64,000 bases of DNA. It comes from Strongylocentrotus purpuratus. Its lineage: Eukaryota; Echinodermata; Echinoidea; Camarodonta; Strongylocentrotidae. This document shows, piece after piece, positions 1 through 14,300 of this stretch (its first letter is position 1; each line of letters opens with the position of its first letter). The translations under genes and the position numbers were made by a program. The notes below the pieces were generated by a model. That model did not search any database, was not told the origin of the DNA, and worked only from the letters and a program-made list of their open reading frames with translations. The stretch is from NCBI RefSeq assembly GCF_000002235.5, contig NW_022145615.1, positions 31,841,094-31,905,093 on the forward strand, read 5' to 3'.

Positions 1-44
1 GTAAAAGTACTATGCTTGGCCAAGGAGAATAATGAGATACTTAC

Positions 45-2369
45 ACCAGGATGTTCATCCTCTAGTGACTGAAGGAAAGAAGTGAACTGAGGACGTCCGA
101 AATGAGTGATGGACTTGAGACCAGTGAACAGAGATCGGTTGGAGATCTTCTGGAAATGACGCTCGCAGATGTACTATAGGGGAAAGGGGCACAAACAATA
201 TTGGAATTAATCAAGGACAGAAATATCAAAGATTATTAAAGATTATGAATATCATTACTCATTTTGTTACTTTGTTATATGTCTCTCCATTAAGACAAGG
301 ATAATACTCAGCGTCAATGGTCAATGAAATTAATCATCTTCGTAACAGATGCACAAACTTTAAAATATTTGTTTAGATGGGAAGCTTAATGTATCATACG
401 CATGTGATCAAATGAAACTTTCATTACATTAGAAATAATATTTGTTATATATCTCTCCATTAAGACAAGGATAAACCTCAGCGTCAATATTTACACATAT
501 AATCTCTTTTTCGGGGTGTTCAGAGTCGCCCCGAGGTATTTGGAACAAACTCGTGAATAGATAGTCATTCTGCTCACTGAGCAATTGCTTGATTCCTGTT
601 CGGTTCAGTTTAGTTTAGTATACTTTTTTCTTAAATGTTAAAAAAATTAAGAACCAAAAGGTGGATGCATCTATACACACTCATAAATTAAGAAGAAAAA
701 GAAAACTACATCTCAAATTATTGGATTTTTATTTAAAGCTTATTAACACTAGTGTGGCTAGGAGGGATTAGACCACACAGCGAGGTCACTGACAGGTGGC
801 TATCTCATGAACTCAGCTCTCAAATAACATAAGAAATAGAGGATCATGGGAGACCAACAGGCACCGATTGGAGAAGTTTTCTATATAGAGGGAGCAAGTA
901 GCTACAAGTAGGACAGTGGGGCTTTAAGTCCCTTAATCATGATATATTCTTCATAAATCCATAACCAACGCCTAAAAACAGGAGAGACTTACCAGCATAG
1001 TAGTTCGGAGGTCGAACTTCTGGAAGAACTGAGTGACGAAGATATGAACGCTGACGAGATCATTTGTGTCATTGTCCTCTACATCTCGAATGATGTCGGT
1101 GAGCCATTCGTAATGCTTCTGGGTACGGGTCACCCAGATGAAGTAGACCTGAAGAAATAACAAGGATTAAATGTCACATGTGTCTGAAAAATTCTCAAGT
1201 CTCTTTTTTTTTAGAACTTTATGTAAGAAATTATTGAGTTTCAAAGATACCATTATCGATGCATTAGCAAATGTATCAAAGATCCACGTATTTATTATAG
1301 TCTTGCTTCAGAAAATCCCCATGCATCGTCCTATTTCCACTGTGATAAGATACAGTATCAGTTGTATTCTGTTTCAAAACATTCAAAATGTTGTCGTTGG
1401 TTAATTCAACCCTACACCTCCCCCACCCCCAAATGAACAGAAAATCCGAAATAAAAATATGCACAAATGATAATTTTCCATAAAGTCTTACAAAATGAAG
1501 TAAAAAGATTATTTTAAAAAATGAGGGTAATATTAACAGGTTGAATACATGAACAGATAGATACACGTCGACACACTCACCTTCTTGCACGTAACGCGGG
1601 CACCGATGGTCGATTTGTTCACGATGTCCTTGAGGATGGAGGCAAATGGGGTAACACCAATGCCCCCTCCTACCAGCACAGCCACCTCATACTGGTACCA
1701 GTCCTGATGACCCTCTCCGTATGGACCATCAAGGAACAACTACAATCAATACAGATCAAACAAGAATAAAATAATATGTATTTGGACTTGGTGGGCATGA
1801 AGAGTACATGTAGTAGATTATCTGATCACTGTATATTAGACAATTTTCTCACTATTAATCTTCTCATTAAAATCTGGTTGAATGTATTTTTTGGGGTGCA
1901 CATTGTGGATATTTTTTGGACAACATCAGACGATGGTACTACAACACATGCAGGGTGTCAATTTCTTCTTGCTCAATCATATTCCAGACGTTAGCCCTAA
2001 TTAAAGCCTGCAGCAAACACAACCCTCACCGTAGCCTTAAATCTAACCTAAAACCCCTTTTCCTTTCCTTTTCTGGCCCTATATCTATGACGGAAATGAA
2101 GCTCGGGGCATATGCTTGGTGACCAAGAAAAATATGTACCTTAGGTAGAGGATGTTCGCGCACGACGTTAGGATCATAGGTAGCCCTGAGATTCATGGTC
2201 CATGGTCCTATAGCCCTGATGTGAAGGGATAGGTTCTCTTCATGAGGAGCTGATGTCAGGGTGAAGGGATGGTATTCACTGGATGACAGGGTCTTGCAGG
2301 CGATACGGACCCACTGTCCAGACTTGTACTCGAAGCCCTGAGGGCGCTTGAACTCAAGCATGGTCACAT
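45..2369 (-). CDS. Duox: Gene A exons 29-32: FAD and NADPH domains
   Basis: Exons are 2140-2369, 1581-1739, 993-1148 and 45-173. Exon 29 carries the FAD motif [11 protein letters not shown] (His1492) preceded by YKSGQWVRI. Exon 30 carries LDGPYGEG and the NADPH pyrophosphate loop GGGIGVTPF (from residue 1559). Exons 31-32 encode [26 protein letters not shown] and HFGRPQF, nearly identical to animal DUOX. Exon 32 ends at HPG with a GTAAGT donor in phase 0. The next exon, carrying the FSCGP motif and the C-terminal aromatic residue, is outside the window, so this gene is cut by the window edge and is not truncated by mutation. Confidence 0.96.
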
Positions 2370-5300
2370 CTGTCAGTTGAAATATAAGAGGTAAATATTA
2401 CAAACATTTATTCATATCGTTTCAGCAGCTTCCCTAAACTTTATTCCTGCAAATACATTGGTAGTTATTCCCACAGCCACATCGGATCATTAAATAGCCA
2501 CCTGATTTGCAAATATAGCTTTTTCGGTACAAAGGAGATGAAGGACTGCCATCAAGAAAGCGATGTTTCATCAAGTTGGTAATGTCAAGGGTCATTTTAA
2601 AAGGACATCTTATCGAGTATGCTTGATGTTTGATATTTTCTGAATAGACTCCAAAAATTGTGGAAACACTTTTCGAAACTTTTCCAAGAACTTTGGGCTA
2701 ATCCCAAAGAAAAGATTTTGACAAAGTATTCATATTCCCTCCCCCTTTGCCATAGAACTATGCTGATGAGGTACCCGGTGGTGTAGCCAGTCAATATCTT
2801 GACCCCCTAAGTTCTGTTGGTGAAATTTTCTTAGCGGATGAAAAGAGAGACAATGGTCTCCTTGTACCCCTCGCCCTTTGATGTACCTGATGGTAGGAGT
2901 TCAGCGCGGGTGACAGCGATCTCTGCCTTCTTCCTGCTGATACTGACCAGCTTGTCCAAGGTGAAGAGGACGATGGGGCCCAGGGCGAAGTAATGTGTGA
3001 ACGGAGGTTGAACAAGACGACCAGAGCCGTGCAGGAACATCAGGATGAAGTAGATGATCCACATGTTATGGGTGAACCAGAACAGGTTGAAGACACGGCG
3101 ACGGGCATACTGGAAGGCAAAGGTGTAAATGACGGTGCATACCATTACCAAGAGGATACCAGTGAAACCTGAACGAAGAGAGAGAAGGAAAAATAGTTAT
3201 TAAATCATTGATACCTTAGTTATTGAGGTTAACAATCAAATCCATTATAAAACGGACCAATTTCTACCACTCAAACCCACCCACAGTCATCATCTTCTTC
3301 CTTTTTTGTTTTTTATAATGATACAAGAAATGAAATTGACCTGTTCAATTTGACCGAAGCGAAAAACGTATCTCTTGTAAATTGTAACATCTTAAAAGGA
3401 ATAACAGAGCTATCGTGACACACTATATCTAAGTCAAGGAACCGCACCGCAATACTAGTTTAGTATACTTATGAATACTGCGAGGAAAACTGAAAAATTT
3501 GAAAGGGGGTGTTTACGTACCTGTGATAGTACCCCAGGCCCAGTAGTGGAACTTTGGAAGCTCATGGGAACGGTGGAAGAAATCACGGAAGTAGCAAGTC
3601 AGATCATCAGCAGTCTGGGTTGAGATGTGGTAGAAGTTGATGGAATGGCCGATGGTGTGCATGACTGAAATTATAATAACACAAAGATATTATTAGCACG
3701 CAATAACAGTAACAGTTACTTTTATCAGCGTGTTATTAAAACAGATTCTGTAATTTACACAATCGTATGTGTGTTCTCTAAAAACAATTACACACATATA
3801 CATAGAGCTCATGGTTTTGTTATTTCCTGTATGTAATTGATGGGCAAATTAGACATTAACATTCAGCGTCAATGTTGTATATACTAACTATTGATAGATA
3901 CAAACTAAGATGTTCCTGTCAAAAATCAACTAGTAAGGATTAAGAATAACCTATTTGCATTGGGTACTTTTCCTTGGATTTAATCACGAATTGAATAAAA
4001 AATCGCTCTTACTTGAGAAGAAAAGAGCGAGCATGGCGATTAACTTGTGCATATTTAGAGCCGAGTCGAAGGGGACGTAACGATGAAGGAACGTCTCCCT
4101 TAGTTTGGTGATGGTGTTCCTGCACATGGTGACGAGGAGGGACGAGTAGGTGAACATCATGGCCGAGGCAGCTCCACGAGTCACAGACACACCAAAACCA
4201 GCAATACGACGAAGACCAGCAAACTCACGCTCGACAGAGTAGTCTGTGTGTTAAAAATTGTGATATAAATTAAGATCAGTGCTATGAAAGCAGATGGAAT
4301 CTTTTATCTATTATATTTTATCACGTGACCGCCAATATATAATAATATCAAATTTCTTGGCAGGCATATGAAGCATAACGACACCCACTGTTATTATTCC
4401 TTCATTTGGACAAGGTAAGAATGCCAATACATTGAATTACAAACCGTTTTATGTCTCTCCATTTAGACAGGGTTAGTTAAAGAATTCCATTACAATGGAT
4501 TTCTAAATGTTATATGTCTCTCCATTTAGACAGGATTAGTTAACGAACTCTCATTACAATGGATTTCTAAATGTTATATGTCTCTCCATTGAGACAGGGT
4601 TAGTTAAAGAACTCTCATTACAATGGATTTCTAAATGTTATATTCTCTCCATTGAGACAGGGTTAGTTAAAGAACTCTCATTACAATGGATTTCTAAATG
4701 TTATACGTCTCTCCGTTGAGACAGGGTTAGTTAAAGAACTCCATTACAATGGATTTCTAAATTGTATACGTCTCTCCATTGAGACAGGGTTAGTTAAACA
4801 ACTCCATTACAAATGGATTTCGAAATGTTATATGTCCCTCTATTTGGCCAGGGTAAAAGGCCATGAACTGTTTTGAGCTATAAATGTTATTTTTCTTCCA
4901 TGGGGCAGGGGAAGTTTGAGAGTGTTATAATATTGAAGTTCTCACATCCAATTATGTAATAATAGCGGATATCTTTCCCATGACACGAAACAACTACGCA
5001 CGCAGTAAGCATGTTCACTCACAATAAGCCCTCTCGATGAAGACTCCAGCTAGAACAAGCAAGTAGAGAACAACGTAGAAGATTTGAAGTCGGTTGTTCT
5101 CGAAGAAGCGGACAACTGTGTTGTAAGCCTTGCTGCTCTGAGTCTTAGCCTCTTCTTGTTGGACTGTCTCAACGCGGACACTCTTAGACTGGGCACGCTT
5201 CCTCACCCCTCCACCACTACCACCAGCACCCTTAGCTGCTCCGTTAGCCTTGGTACTTGCCTGGTCACGGTCCCTATCAGGTCAAAGAGGTTTAAGAGAC

Positions 5301-8300
5301 ATTAATGTATACAGATTTCAATAGCATTCAGTAAAAATGTACGGCCTCTGATAAAAACGACGTTGTCTTCTGTAGCCAATGATTGTGCTATGGAATCAGT
5401 AGACTGATTCTTGTGTGGTTATGTGAAGAATCGTTCAAACATCTGACACTTTTTCTTTGATCAATCCAATTTAGTCTAATGGAATAAAGCATTCTCTTGT
5501 ATTCGGTGTCATATTCCTGTATTTGATCAATAATAGACTATTATTGATCAAATAATTTGGACTATTTGTCAATGGCCAAACGGTCTATTCTGTTAGCTTT
5601 GTTCCATGGGTTTGTAAAATGTTTCAACTGTGTGATACACCTTAACAACAAGCAAGTCTAGAAAAATCTTCGAGTGTGTATTTGTACAGACAACGGACAT
5701 GATTGGAAATAATTAGATTGAATTGAATTGAATCGATTTATTAACGCACTTGTAAGCTCGGATAATAGTCTGTCGGGCACGGGAGTTAAGGTTGCCTCTC
5801 CTGATGACGGTGGCAGCCCCACGACCAGGGGGTCCAGCATCCTTCTGACCTGCTATCTGCGGAATGTTCCCTGCAAGGGGGTAAACATAATGTGAATGTG
5901 AAATCAAAGTGATTCTGATTGATTTGAATTAGTAGTTGATCTTTGTTTATTCAAAGTATCAAGGGGAACACCTCCGTCACACTAAGGCGATTAACACCAG
6001 ATTGGAAACAGACCGAACATATCAAACATATCAAAATATGAATGGCCTAGAAGCGGGTTAGTTTAGTGTTGGTTTGGAGTCAAAACGGTAGTGAGATTGA
6101 GGTGCGATACATGGAGTATCGCCAGGGAGAGAGGTGAGGGTCAGAGTGAAAGTAATGGAAGGAGACACACAGAGAGAAAGAGGAAGAAGAGAGAGAGAGA
6201 GAGAGAGGGGGAGAGGTTGATGCAAGTGATAGTGAAGGCAACGAAAGTGATAATATAATTACTAATATTCTTTTATAATATTCAACAGCTCATGATGAGT
6301 GGAAGAAAAAAAATGATGACATACCAGCGATGTCGAGTTTAGCATTGTTTAGCTCATCCTTATGTTCAGCCATGACTGCGATGAAGTCGTCCAGGGAAAG
6401 TGCTTCTTTGTCTCCAAGGCCAGCATTCTGGAACATATCGTGGATCAGCTTGTCAAGATCAGTCTCCTCAACGCTAGCACTCACCATCTCCATCATAGAT
6501 CTAGAAAGATAATTTATTACCATCGAACATTAGAACTAGGAGAGCGGTAGGTAGATGAACTCGTACAAAATGGAGGAATTTTAACCTTACTTACAAAATG
6601 TCTACCAATTCATCTAAATTTAAAACAAAAATTTGCCAAGTGAGCAAACCTTATCATCTCTAATTCTTAACCCAAGGACATCTGAAGTCAAACAATTGAT
6701 TAGATTGTTTTGGAAGGATACTAGTTATCTCCTTTAATGGTGTGGATTAACGGAAAGAAAAGACAAGAAATATGTAACTTACTTCAACATCTGCCTGAAC
6801 TCTTCACGGGATAGATGACCAGACCTGTCGATGTCATACATGTTGAACATCAGTTTCAGTTTGTCTTCAGGTTGTCCTAATCGAGGAAACGGTAAGAATA
6901 ATAACAAGGTGTAAGTCTCAAAAGGAATCGCTAGGGTTTATCATAACATTTCTGCCAAGTTGTATCTTTCAGCAATACAAAATCCGCTGGTCTAGGTAAT
7001 ACCTTAAATTACAAACGAAAAATATTATGGTCAACCATTGAGATTCGTTTCTATCGGATTTCTGTTTAGGGGCTACATCTCATGACATTCATTCAGGTCA
7101 TTGTTACTGACGTGATGATGACATTACGATAATAAGAATTCATTCTGTTTTCTCATATAACACTTGCAATCATTCATGGGCGAGGGAACAGGAATATAAC
7201 TACGACACTATGTATCATTGTAAATTAAAAGGGTTTGGGGATATTTTACCCTTTGCAAAGACGACAATGACATCAAGGAACTCTCTGAATGAAATTGATC
7301 CGCTGTTGTCCTGGTCGACGAGCTCGAACATCTGTTCGACAAAGAGGGAGTCGGGTTTCATGGTAAGAACATCGGCGAATTCTGTCTTTGTGAGCTCACA
7401 TTCCAGGATGTCCTTGGTCTCCTTGTTGTTCAGGCTCTCCAGGTTCTCAGGGTCAAAGTCAAGCTTGAAGGCCTGTTCAGTCACAGAAGAAAAGGTCGAT
7501 GAAGAAGTTGAAGACAAGTTGGATACAAGACATAATAGCTTACAGAGAATATTCGTATACATTATTAAGTTCATGTATGAATTGTATATTAGTAAGGACA
7601 CTGCAGATAGAGTTCGTTCTTTCGACTTACGGTGATAGAGTTGAGGCAATGCATTTTAACTTCATTTGTCTCTTTCGACCCGAGTGTAGACAAATGTTTA
7701 ACATAGGAATAACATCATTGATTGATTTAAGATCTTCAGTCGCCGGATAGATATAAAGCCAGGATATTCTCGAGAACCGCACGATCCCTATACACAATAA
7801 CACTGATTATAGATCTACAATTACCAAACGGCACAGAACACGGTGTAGCAGTGAGTGGAAAGTCTTGATCTATCAAGCCCTCAAAGAAAACAAAATACAT
7901 GGAAGAATTCAAAATACAGGGAAGGAAACAAGACAACCTCATAACATACCTGGGAGAAGGCCATCAGGAAGAATTTCTCAAGAAGTTTGGTGCGATGTTC
8001 CTTGGTGACGGCAACCTTGAGAAGTTCCTTCTCTCCGATCTCTTGCCTCTCACGTCCAACACCGACCTCTTCACTGCCAAGGAAGGATTCGAAGTCGCTG
8101 ATGAACTCCAGACGGCTATCGGGGTCAGAGAACTTCAACACGATGTCGTATTCGCGATCGAACTTGACGACCAGGTGACGACGCTTACCGTCAGGGGATA
8201 CCAGTAAACCGACCTGAAATAACAACGCGATGTAGACGTCATGATTTCATTAATAGGGCTTGCGCTTATAATGATTTATGCAAAGTATGTAACGAAACAA

Positions 8301-11300
8301 ATGCATACAAAGGCAAAAAAAAATGATTGATTGGATTTACAAGAAAGTGTGAGATAGAATGCTAATTCTACGTAAATGATAAAATATATACTACATTTTT
8401 ACTCTAGTAATGTCAGTCTTTTATCTCACAGAAGCGTCGTGATAGAAGGAGCATAAATGTAGAAGAACCTAACTTAAGGAAGGTCTCGTAGTGGTCGCAG
8501 AACAATGATCTTAAATAAAAGCAATCGACGTCTCTGTCCCCTTCACCGTTTTACCGATTTATTTCACACTTTTGTTAATCTGTACTGACGATTTTCTGCA
8601 ATACTGCGATAGCAACTAGCTTTTATAAATAAATAAATACATAATTACAGTGCTTATATAGCGCCTAACACTTACTTTGTCAGAAGTCTCTAAGCGCTCT
8701 ACAATAATGCAGCATAATTACAAAGTATAAAGTATAAAGTATCGGTTCTTTAAGCAAACGCCACCTGAGTGCGGTTAAATTTGGGAGCGAAGTTGATGGT
8801 GAGGGCAGGGCAAAGAAGTCAGAATCGCAATGCTTACCTTGGTGTAGTGGGTGAGGTCAACAGTTCTTAAGATTTTGTTACCACGCTCATTCGTGATTCG
8901 GATCTTCTTTCCTGGTCCAAGTTTGACTTGGACTTGTCTCGATCCTTCTTTCTTACCGCACCATTCAGCAGCTAGATAAATAGTCAAAGCACAAAAAGTA
9001 ATTTCCTTGTTAATTATAAAAAAGAAATTAGGAACATCGTGTCTTCTATTATAATGAAACTGTCATGCAGTGATAATACAAGATTTTGCTATTCGATGAT
9101 ATTCATTGTTTTCATTACTCTTTTTGATCACAATAATGCTCAAAAAGACGGAGACAAAGTCAGCATATAAGAACTAGCTATTATTATTATTATTATTTGG
9201 ACAGAGAATAAGAGCGACAGAGAACATGACAGAAAGTGAGATAGAGACAGAATATAATGGTGAATACCACACGTAAATTTTCCAATATAAAAGAAATCTA
9301 AAGCACTCGCACACAGACACACTATTCTCGTATAAGGACCAATTACCTGCATAGGTCTTGAGGCTACTTGGATCACGTGACCTAGTTTTCCTGTGTTGTA
9401 GCTTGCGAGCTTCCTGGATACTATGCTGCCTGATGTGAGCCAAGATGAGCAGAACAGCCACAACACCTAGGCACAGGGGGTTCAAAATATAACAATTTCA
9501 ATCACATGTTTATTCATTATCCTTTTTTTTAATATAATTATGAAGACTTAAACTGAGACTCTAATAAAATATAATACTTTAATCTATTCTTCCCGTTGAT
9601 GCGAAGACGTAGGAATATTGGTGAGACTGAAGTTACCTTTTTTTTTTTACTCCATCTGTTCCTCCCCTTTTCTCTATTTATAATGTCTTGGTCTACAGCT
9701 TTTCACAAATTTTGGACAGACAGATTTAGAGCATGTGCGTTTTGGGAGGATTCCACAATGCCACATACCACAGTCAATGTTCTTAGAGAGGTGTATACCT
9801 ATCTATTGCTAAGAGTATCGCTAGTGGATGATTGGCTTTGTTTTGTTGGATTTCATTCCTCGTCAAGAATATCAGTCACCAGTGACGTTACTCACCTACA
9901 ACCCAGATACCGAGGGCGAGGAAGGACAGAGCGTATGACACCTCACTACCTTCGAAGTAGTCAAAGGTTTGGAGCTTGGTACAGTTTTCCATGTCATTTT
10001 CACTGATGGTTCGGTTCTCCCCCTCGAATGGATGCTGGTCATAGCAAGGATCATCTAGAGACAGAAACAGGGTCAAGGTGTCATGTATTAACATAGGTTT
10101 ATCAAATAGGTGATCAAGGTCTCAAAGACTTTTTAAGAAATCTATTCTAGGGCCGTTTCATCTTATATTGTAGCGCCTTGTAATATGTTCAGAATTTTTT
10201 ACGAGGTCAGTGTAAAGCATTGAGATGCAACAAGCTGTTGAGATGGGCCAAGTGAGGATTTCCAGGAATTTTTGATATGAAAAGAAAGAGAAAACATGTC
10301 AGAATTGTCGGTTAAAGTACTTTGAAGAAATTGGGAAGCTGACAAGAATGATAACTCTTTTGATGCATCGTTTAGGAGTTGCTTACATAGCTAAATAAAT
10401 CGTGAGACAGATAAAAGGTGAGTATGACCTCTGACTGGTTGACTTACCTGGCGTGTAATGAAATGGGTCTTTCTGTAGACTGGATCCGTTGATGTTAGTA
10501 CAGGCTACAATGATATCCCACAATTTAACTTTCTTGATGAAATCAATCTGATCATTAGTGAATTGGCTACAAGAGAGGAAAGTGGCAAACAGGAGAACAT
10601 AACTGAAACTGAGCGATGGGTTTGAGACATTTTATAATGTGATATTGGTGTGATATTTCAAAGTTAAGAGAAAGATTTAACAAATATATAATTATATAAA
10701 ATATACAAGTAAGGTTGATAACAAATTTAAACAAAGATGTAGAGAGTGTGACAGAGAGAGAGAGAGCGAGAGAGAGGGGGAGAGAGAGGGGGAGGAGGGG
10801 GAATCAGAGAGAGGAAAAAGAGTGGTGGATGTGGGAAACAGAGAGGAGGGAAATTCGGTGACAGAGAGAGAGTGGAGGGGGAGGAAGATGAAGAGAGAGA
10901 GAAGAGTGGTGGGAGTGGGAAACAGAGAAGGGGAAGTTCGGTGACATATATTATATAGAGAGAGAAAGAGAAAGAGAGAGAGAGAGAGAGAAGAGGGGGT
11001 GGAGGGAAGAAGAGGGGGTTGAGGGAGGAAGATACAGTAAATAACATTTGGTAAAGTAGAGAGTGATGTAGAATTGAGTTACAATAATTTAAACAAAAGA
11101 GTCTTACCCAGAGACGTTATTTTCGAACCAGAACCGATCAGCATCTCTTGACCTCACAAACTGATCAAGAATGATGAACCTGAAGAGTTCTCCTGGTCCA
11201 TTGCTAGTGGTCTCCAATAGACCTCCAGCCCAGATGTCTACCTTATCAATGTCATTCTCATACACTCTGGCCAGATTATCCAAAACCTATCAATCAAACG

Positions 11301-14300
11301 AAACATTTAAGCCATGATAAATATACGGATGTATTTTTCATATTTTAGAACTCTGTTATCATCATCATTATTTTAGCATTTTTTCCTCTTACGACATGTA
11401 CAAGGGGCTACTGACTTTTGCACCATGATAAAAATCCCTCCTCCACTTCTTATTGTCTCGAGCATCTTCCTCATTTCGACCAGTTTTACTGCTTTCTTTC
11501 TTCAACTTTCTTGGAAATATTGTTGAGCTTTCGCTCTAGATCGCTTTCCATCTTCCAGATTATTCCACCGGAACTGTAGAATCCTTTAAAAAGGGAATGC
11601 ATTGTGTATTTCACACAGGGCTGCCCAAGTATATGCCGTGCCCTCGATCCGTCCGTACGGTCTCCGCCCCGTCTTTTATCAGTCTCTTATTACGCCTCTG
11701 CATTAATTAGTATATGGCGGTGTGACCAAAGTTCGCGCGTGACCAAAGTTCGCTTTCTCAAAAAATCGGTAAGATTTCGAAAATCTGATATCACCAATGG
11801 AAAGAGGGTCATAAAATTACCCTGAAACGAAATTTTCTTTAGAATTGGGTGCGAAATTGTGAAAATATTGACAAAAGATCGGCAAATTTTGCAGTTATTT
11901 GCGTCCGTTCCGAAAAATTATCAACTTACCGATAAGGGTCTGGAAATCTTCATTTTGAGATCAGAAATCCTAAAAATTGTAAGTAAAGAGTGGTACTAAC
12001 TGATTGTACGATATCTTGCCTTGCAAATTATGATATTACCTTATTTTTGATGGATCGCATTTTTTGATAAATCAACTGTAAACCACCTTGCGTGAAGTTA
12101 GGTCTCATTGTTTTTATGACTTTTTTAGATGCAGCGCGCACGCACGATCGGACATCGAATTTTTAGATCGCGATATCTCCGAAATCCTTCGACGGTAAAT
12201 TTTTCTAGTTGAACCAATCTGTAGTAAAAAAACTTTGCTGTCCATTTGGTAATAATTGAAATAAATAATCTTGTGTAGAATGTGAGAAATCATAGATCGA
12301 ATATCACATTTTGTAAGCTGTTCTAAAATGTCCGCGAACTTTGGTCACCCCTTCATACAACTAATGAATGGTTATGAGTTCAATAGTGCGAATATTTTCA
12401 TGAGTTGAAAGATTAACATTCTATTGAATAGAATTAACGTTAATCTTTCAACGAATGAAAATATTCGCACCATTGAACGAATGAAAGACATTCATTATTT
12501 GTTTTATACAACATCGAAGGAGATCCAGTAGAATGTTAATCAACAAATTATGCTTTACTCCTTATATTAATGTTAAAGTTGGAGTCAAGCCTTCTCAATT
12601 ACATTCAGATTGCCTTCGCGTCAGATACACGCAGGGATACGCGCGCGCACGGCAGAGAGGTACGCAGTCTGCATATAACCAAAAATGCATAGCGCATATA
12701 ACCAAAAATGCACGACCGTGCAATATAACATCTATTGAATATCATGTGACCAACAATCCTCCAATCAAATGACAAGGATCCACGTAGGTGTTGTATAATA
12801 TAGTATTAAGTTCGGTGATATTACTATCTAAAACTTCTATGACTCACATCCGATTTGATGAATGTTTCAACACCATCTGCATGGGCTGATGCGTTATTGA
12901 TTGATTCGAAGGTTTCTCTTCGGTCCATTCCGAGTGAGACACGAGCTGTGTTGTAATCAGGTAACCCATGGTCACGACCACGCTGGATGTTAAGCGCCAT
13001 CAGATCACGACGAGAAAACTCCAACGGTCCAAATACACGCCCTGGAAACAGTAGAGAGAAAATCATGATGTCGTTATTAGGGGGCGTATTCAGCATGCGG
13101 TGCCCCTTCGCGCCCCCCCCCCACAACTATGGTTTAAGCTTAAAAGATATTACTCGTCCTATGGCCCCAGGAGGCACGCCCCCTTCCAATCCAAAATACC
13201 TACCCTTCCCATCGATATCTACCCCTCCCCCATCTGATTGTCAATATTTGGATACGTCACTGGCTAAATCCTCTCAGATAGGATGTGGATAAATAAACTT
13301 CAAATTCTGCATTCGCATCACGTTAAATAAGGAAAATGCTACGGGTAATAATTGTTTTGATATCAATAATCACTACATTCATGGCTATACAAAACTGACA
13401 AACTCTTAACAGGATATGATTCTTAGGAAATATATTGCGCAAAAGGGCTGTCCAGTCTAAGAATTGAGAATACCCAAATCTACATGTGACAATGCATCGC
13501 TACCCACTCAATCAGCGTGATGCAATGAGGTATTTAGTTCATATGTTGTTCATAATGAATATCAAAATTAGTTCGATTCAAGTACGGGGATAGTTGTAAT
13601 TTTGATAGATCAATACGTAAATGTTCTAATATATCTAAAACAGTAATCAGAAGTACGGAAGTTAACTTACTTTGTAGATCCTCAGTAATGATGTTATCTT
13701 CTCTCTCGGTGACTTGGGAGGCCATTCCGAGAAGGAATTCTTCGATGTCATGCTCTCGGACAGAGTGCTGCAACCAAAAATATGAAAAAAATTGATCATT
13801 ACATTCCATTCAAAAATAATTCACTCGTTGGCGCCGTTTCACGAAACCGTTAACAGTTCAGGTTTGCCGACATCCCATTGGAACACACGTTAATTACAAT
13901 CTGTGTTTAAATGTGATGTTTTGAACGTGTACTTACGAGTGTTTCGTAAATCGCTGCCCCGTTTTCATTCGTGAATCGCTGCCCTGTTTTCATGTTATGT
14001 TTTTCAACTCATTGGACGAATAGAGAACTGGTTTCGTAATTCTTAAAATTTGATAACTTTCAAATCTCGCAATCCTTTATGATCATAAAATGTCTTCTTT
14101 GGAGATAGGTACTGTGTATTTTGATCGTCAGTAGAACTTGGGAGAACGCTAAGAGCTTAGAAATGTTTTTTTGTTTGACCTCTGATGGACAAACATTGGG
14201 TATGGTGCTTCTTAAAATGGTAGATTTTCATCACTGGCTGAACATGAACTTAAACAGAAAGCTAAGGAACAGGACGGACAAAGGAATAGTTTTCTACGTG

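Noticed and set aside
10727-11047. 106-residue Ser/Leu/Pro minus-strand ORF
   Set aside because: It lies wholly in the GA-rich simple repeat of gene A intron 15 and has no relation to the DUOX frame.
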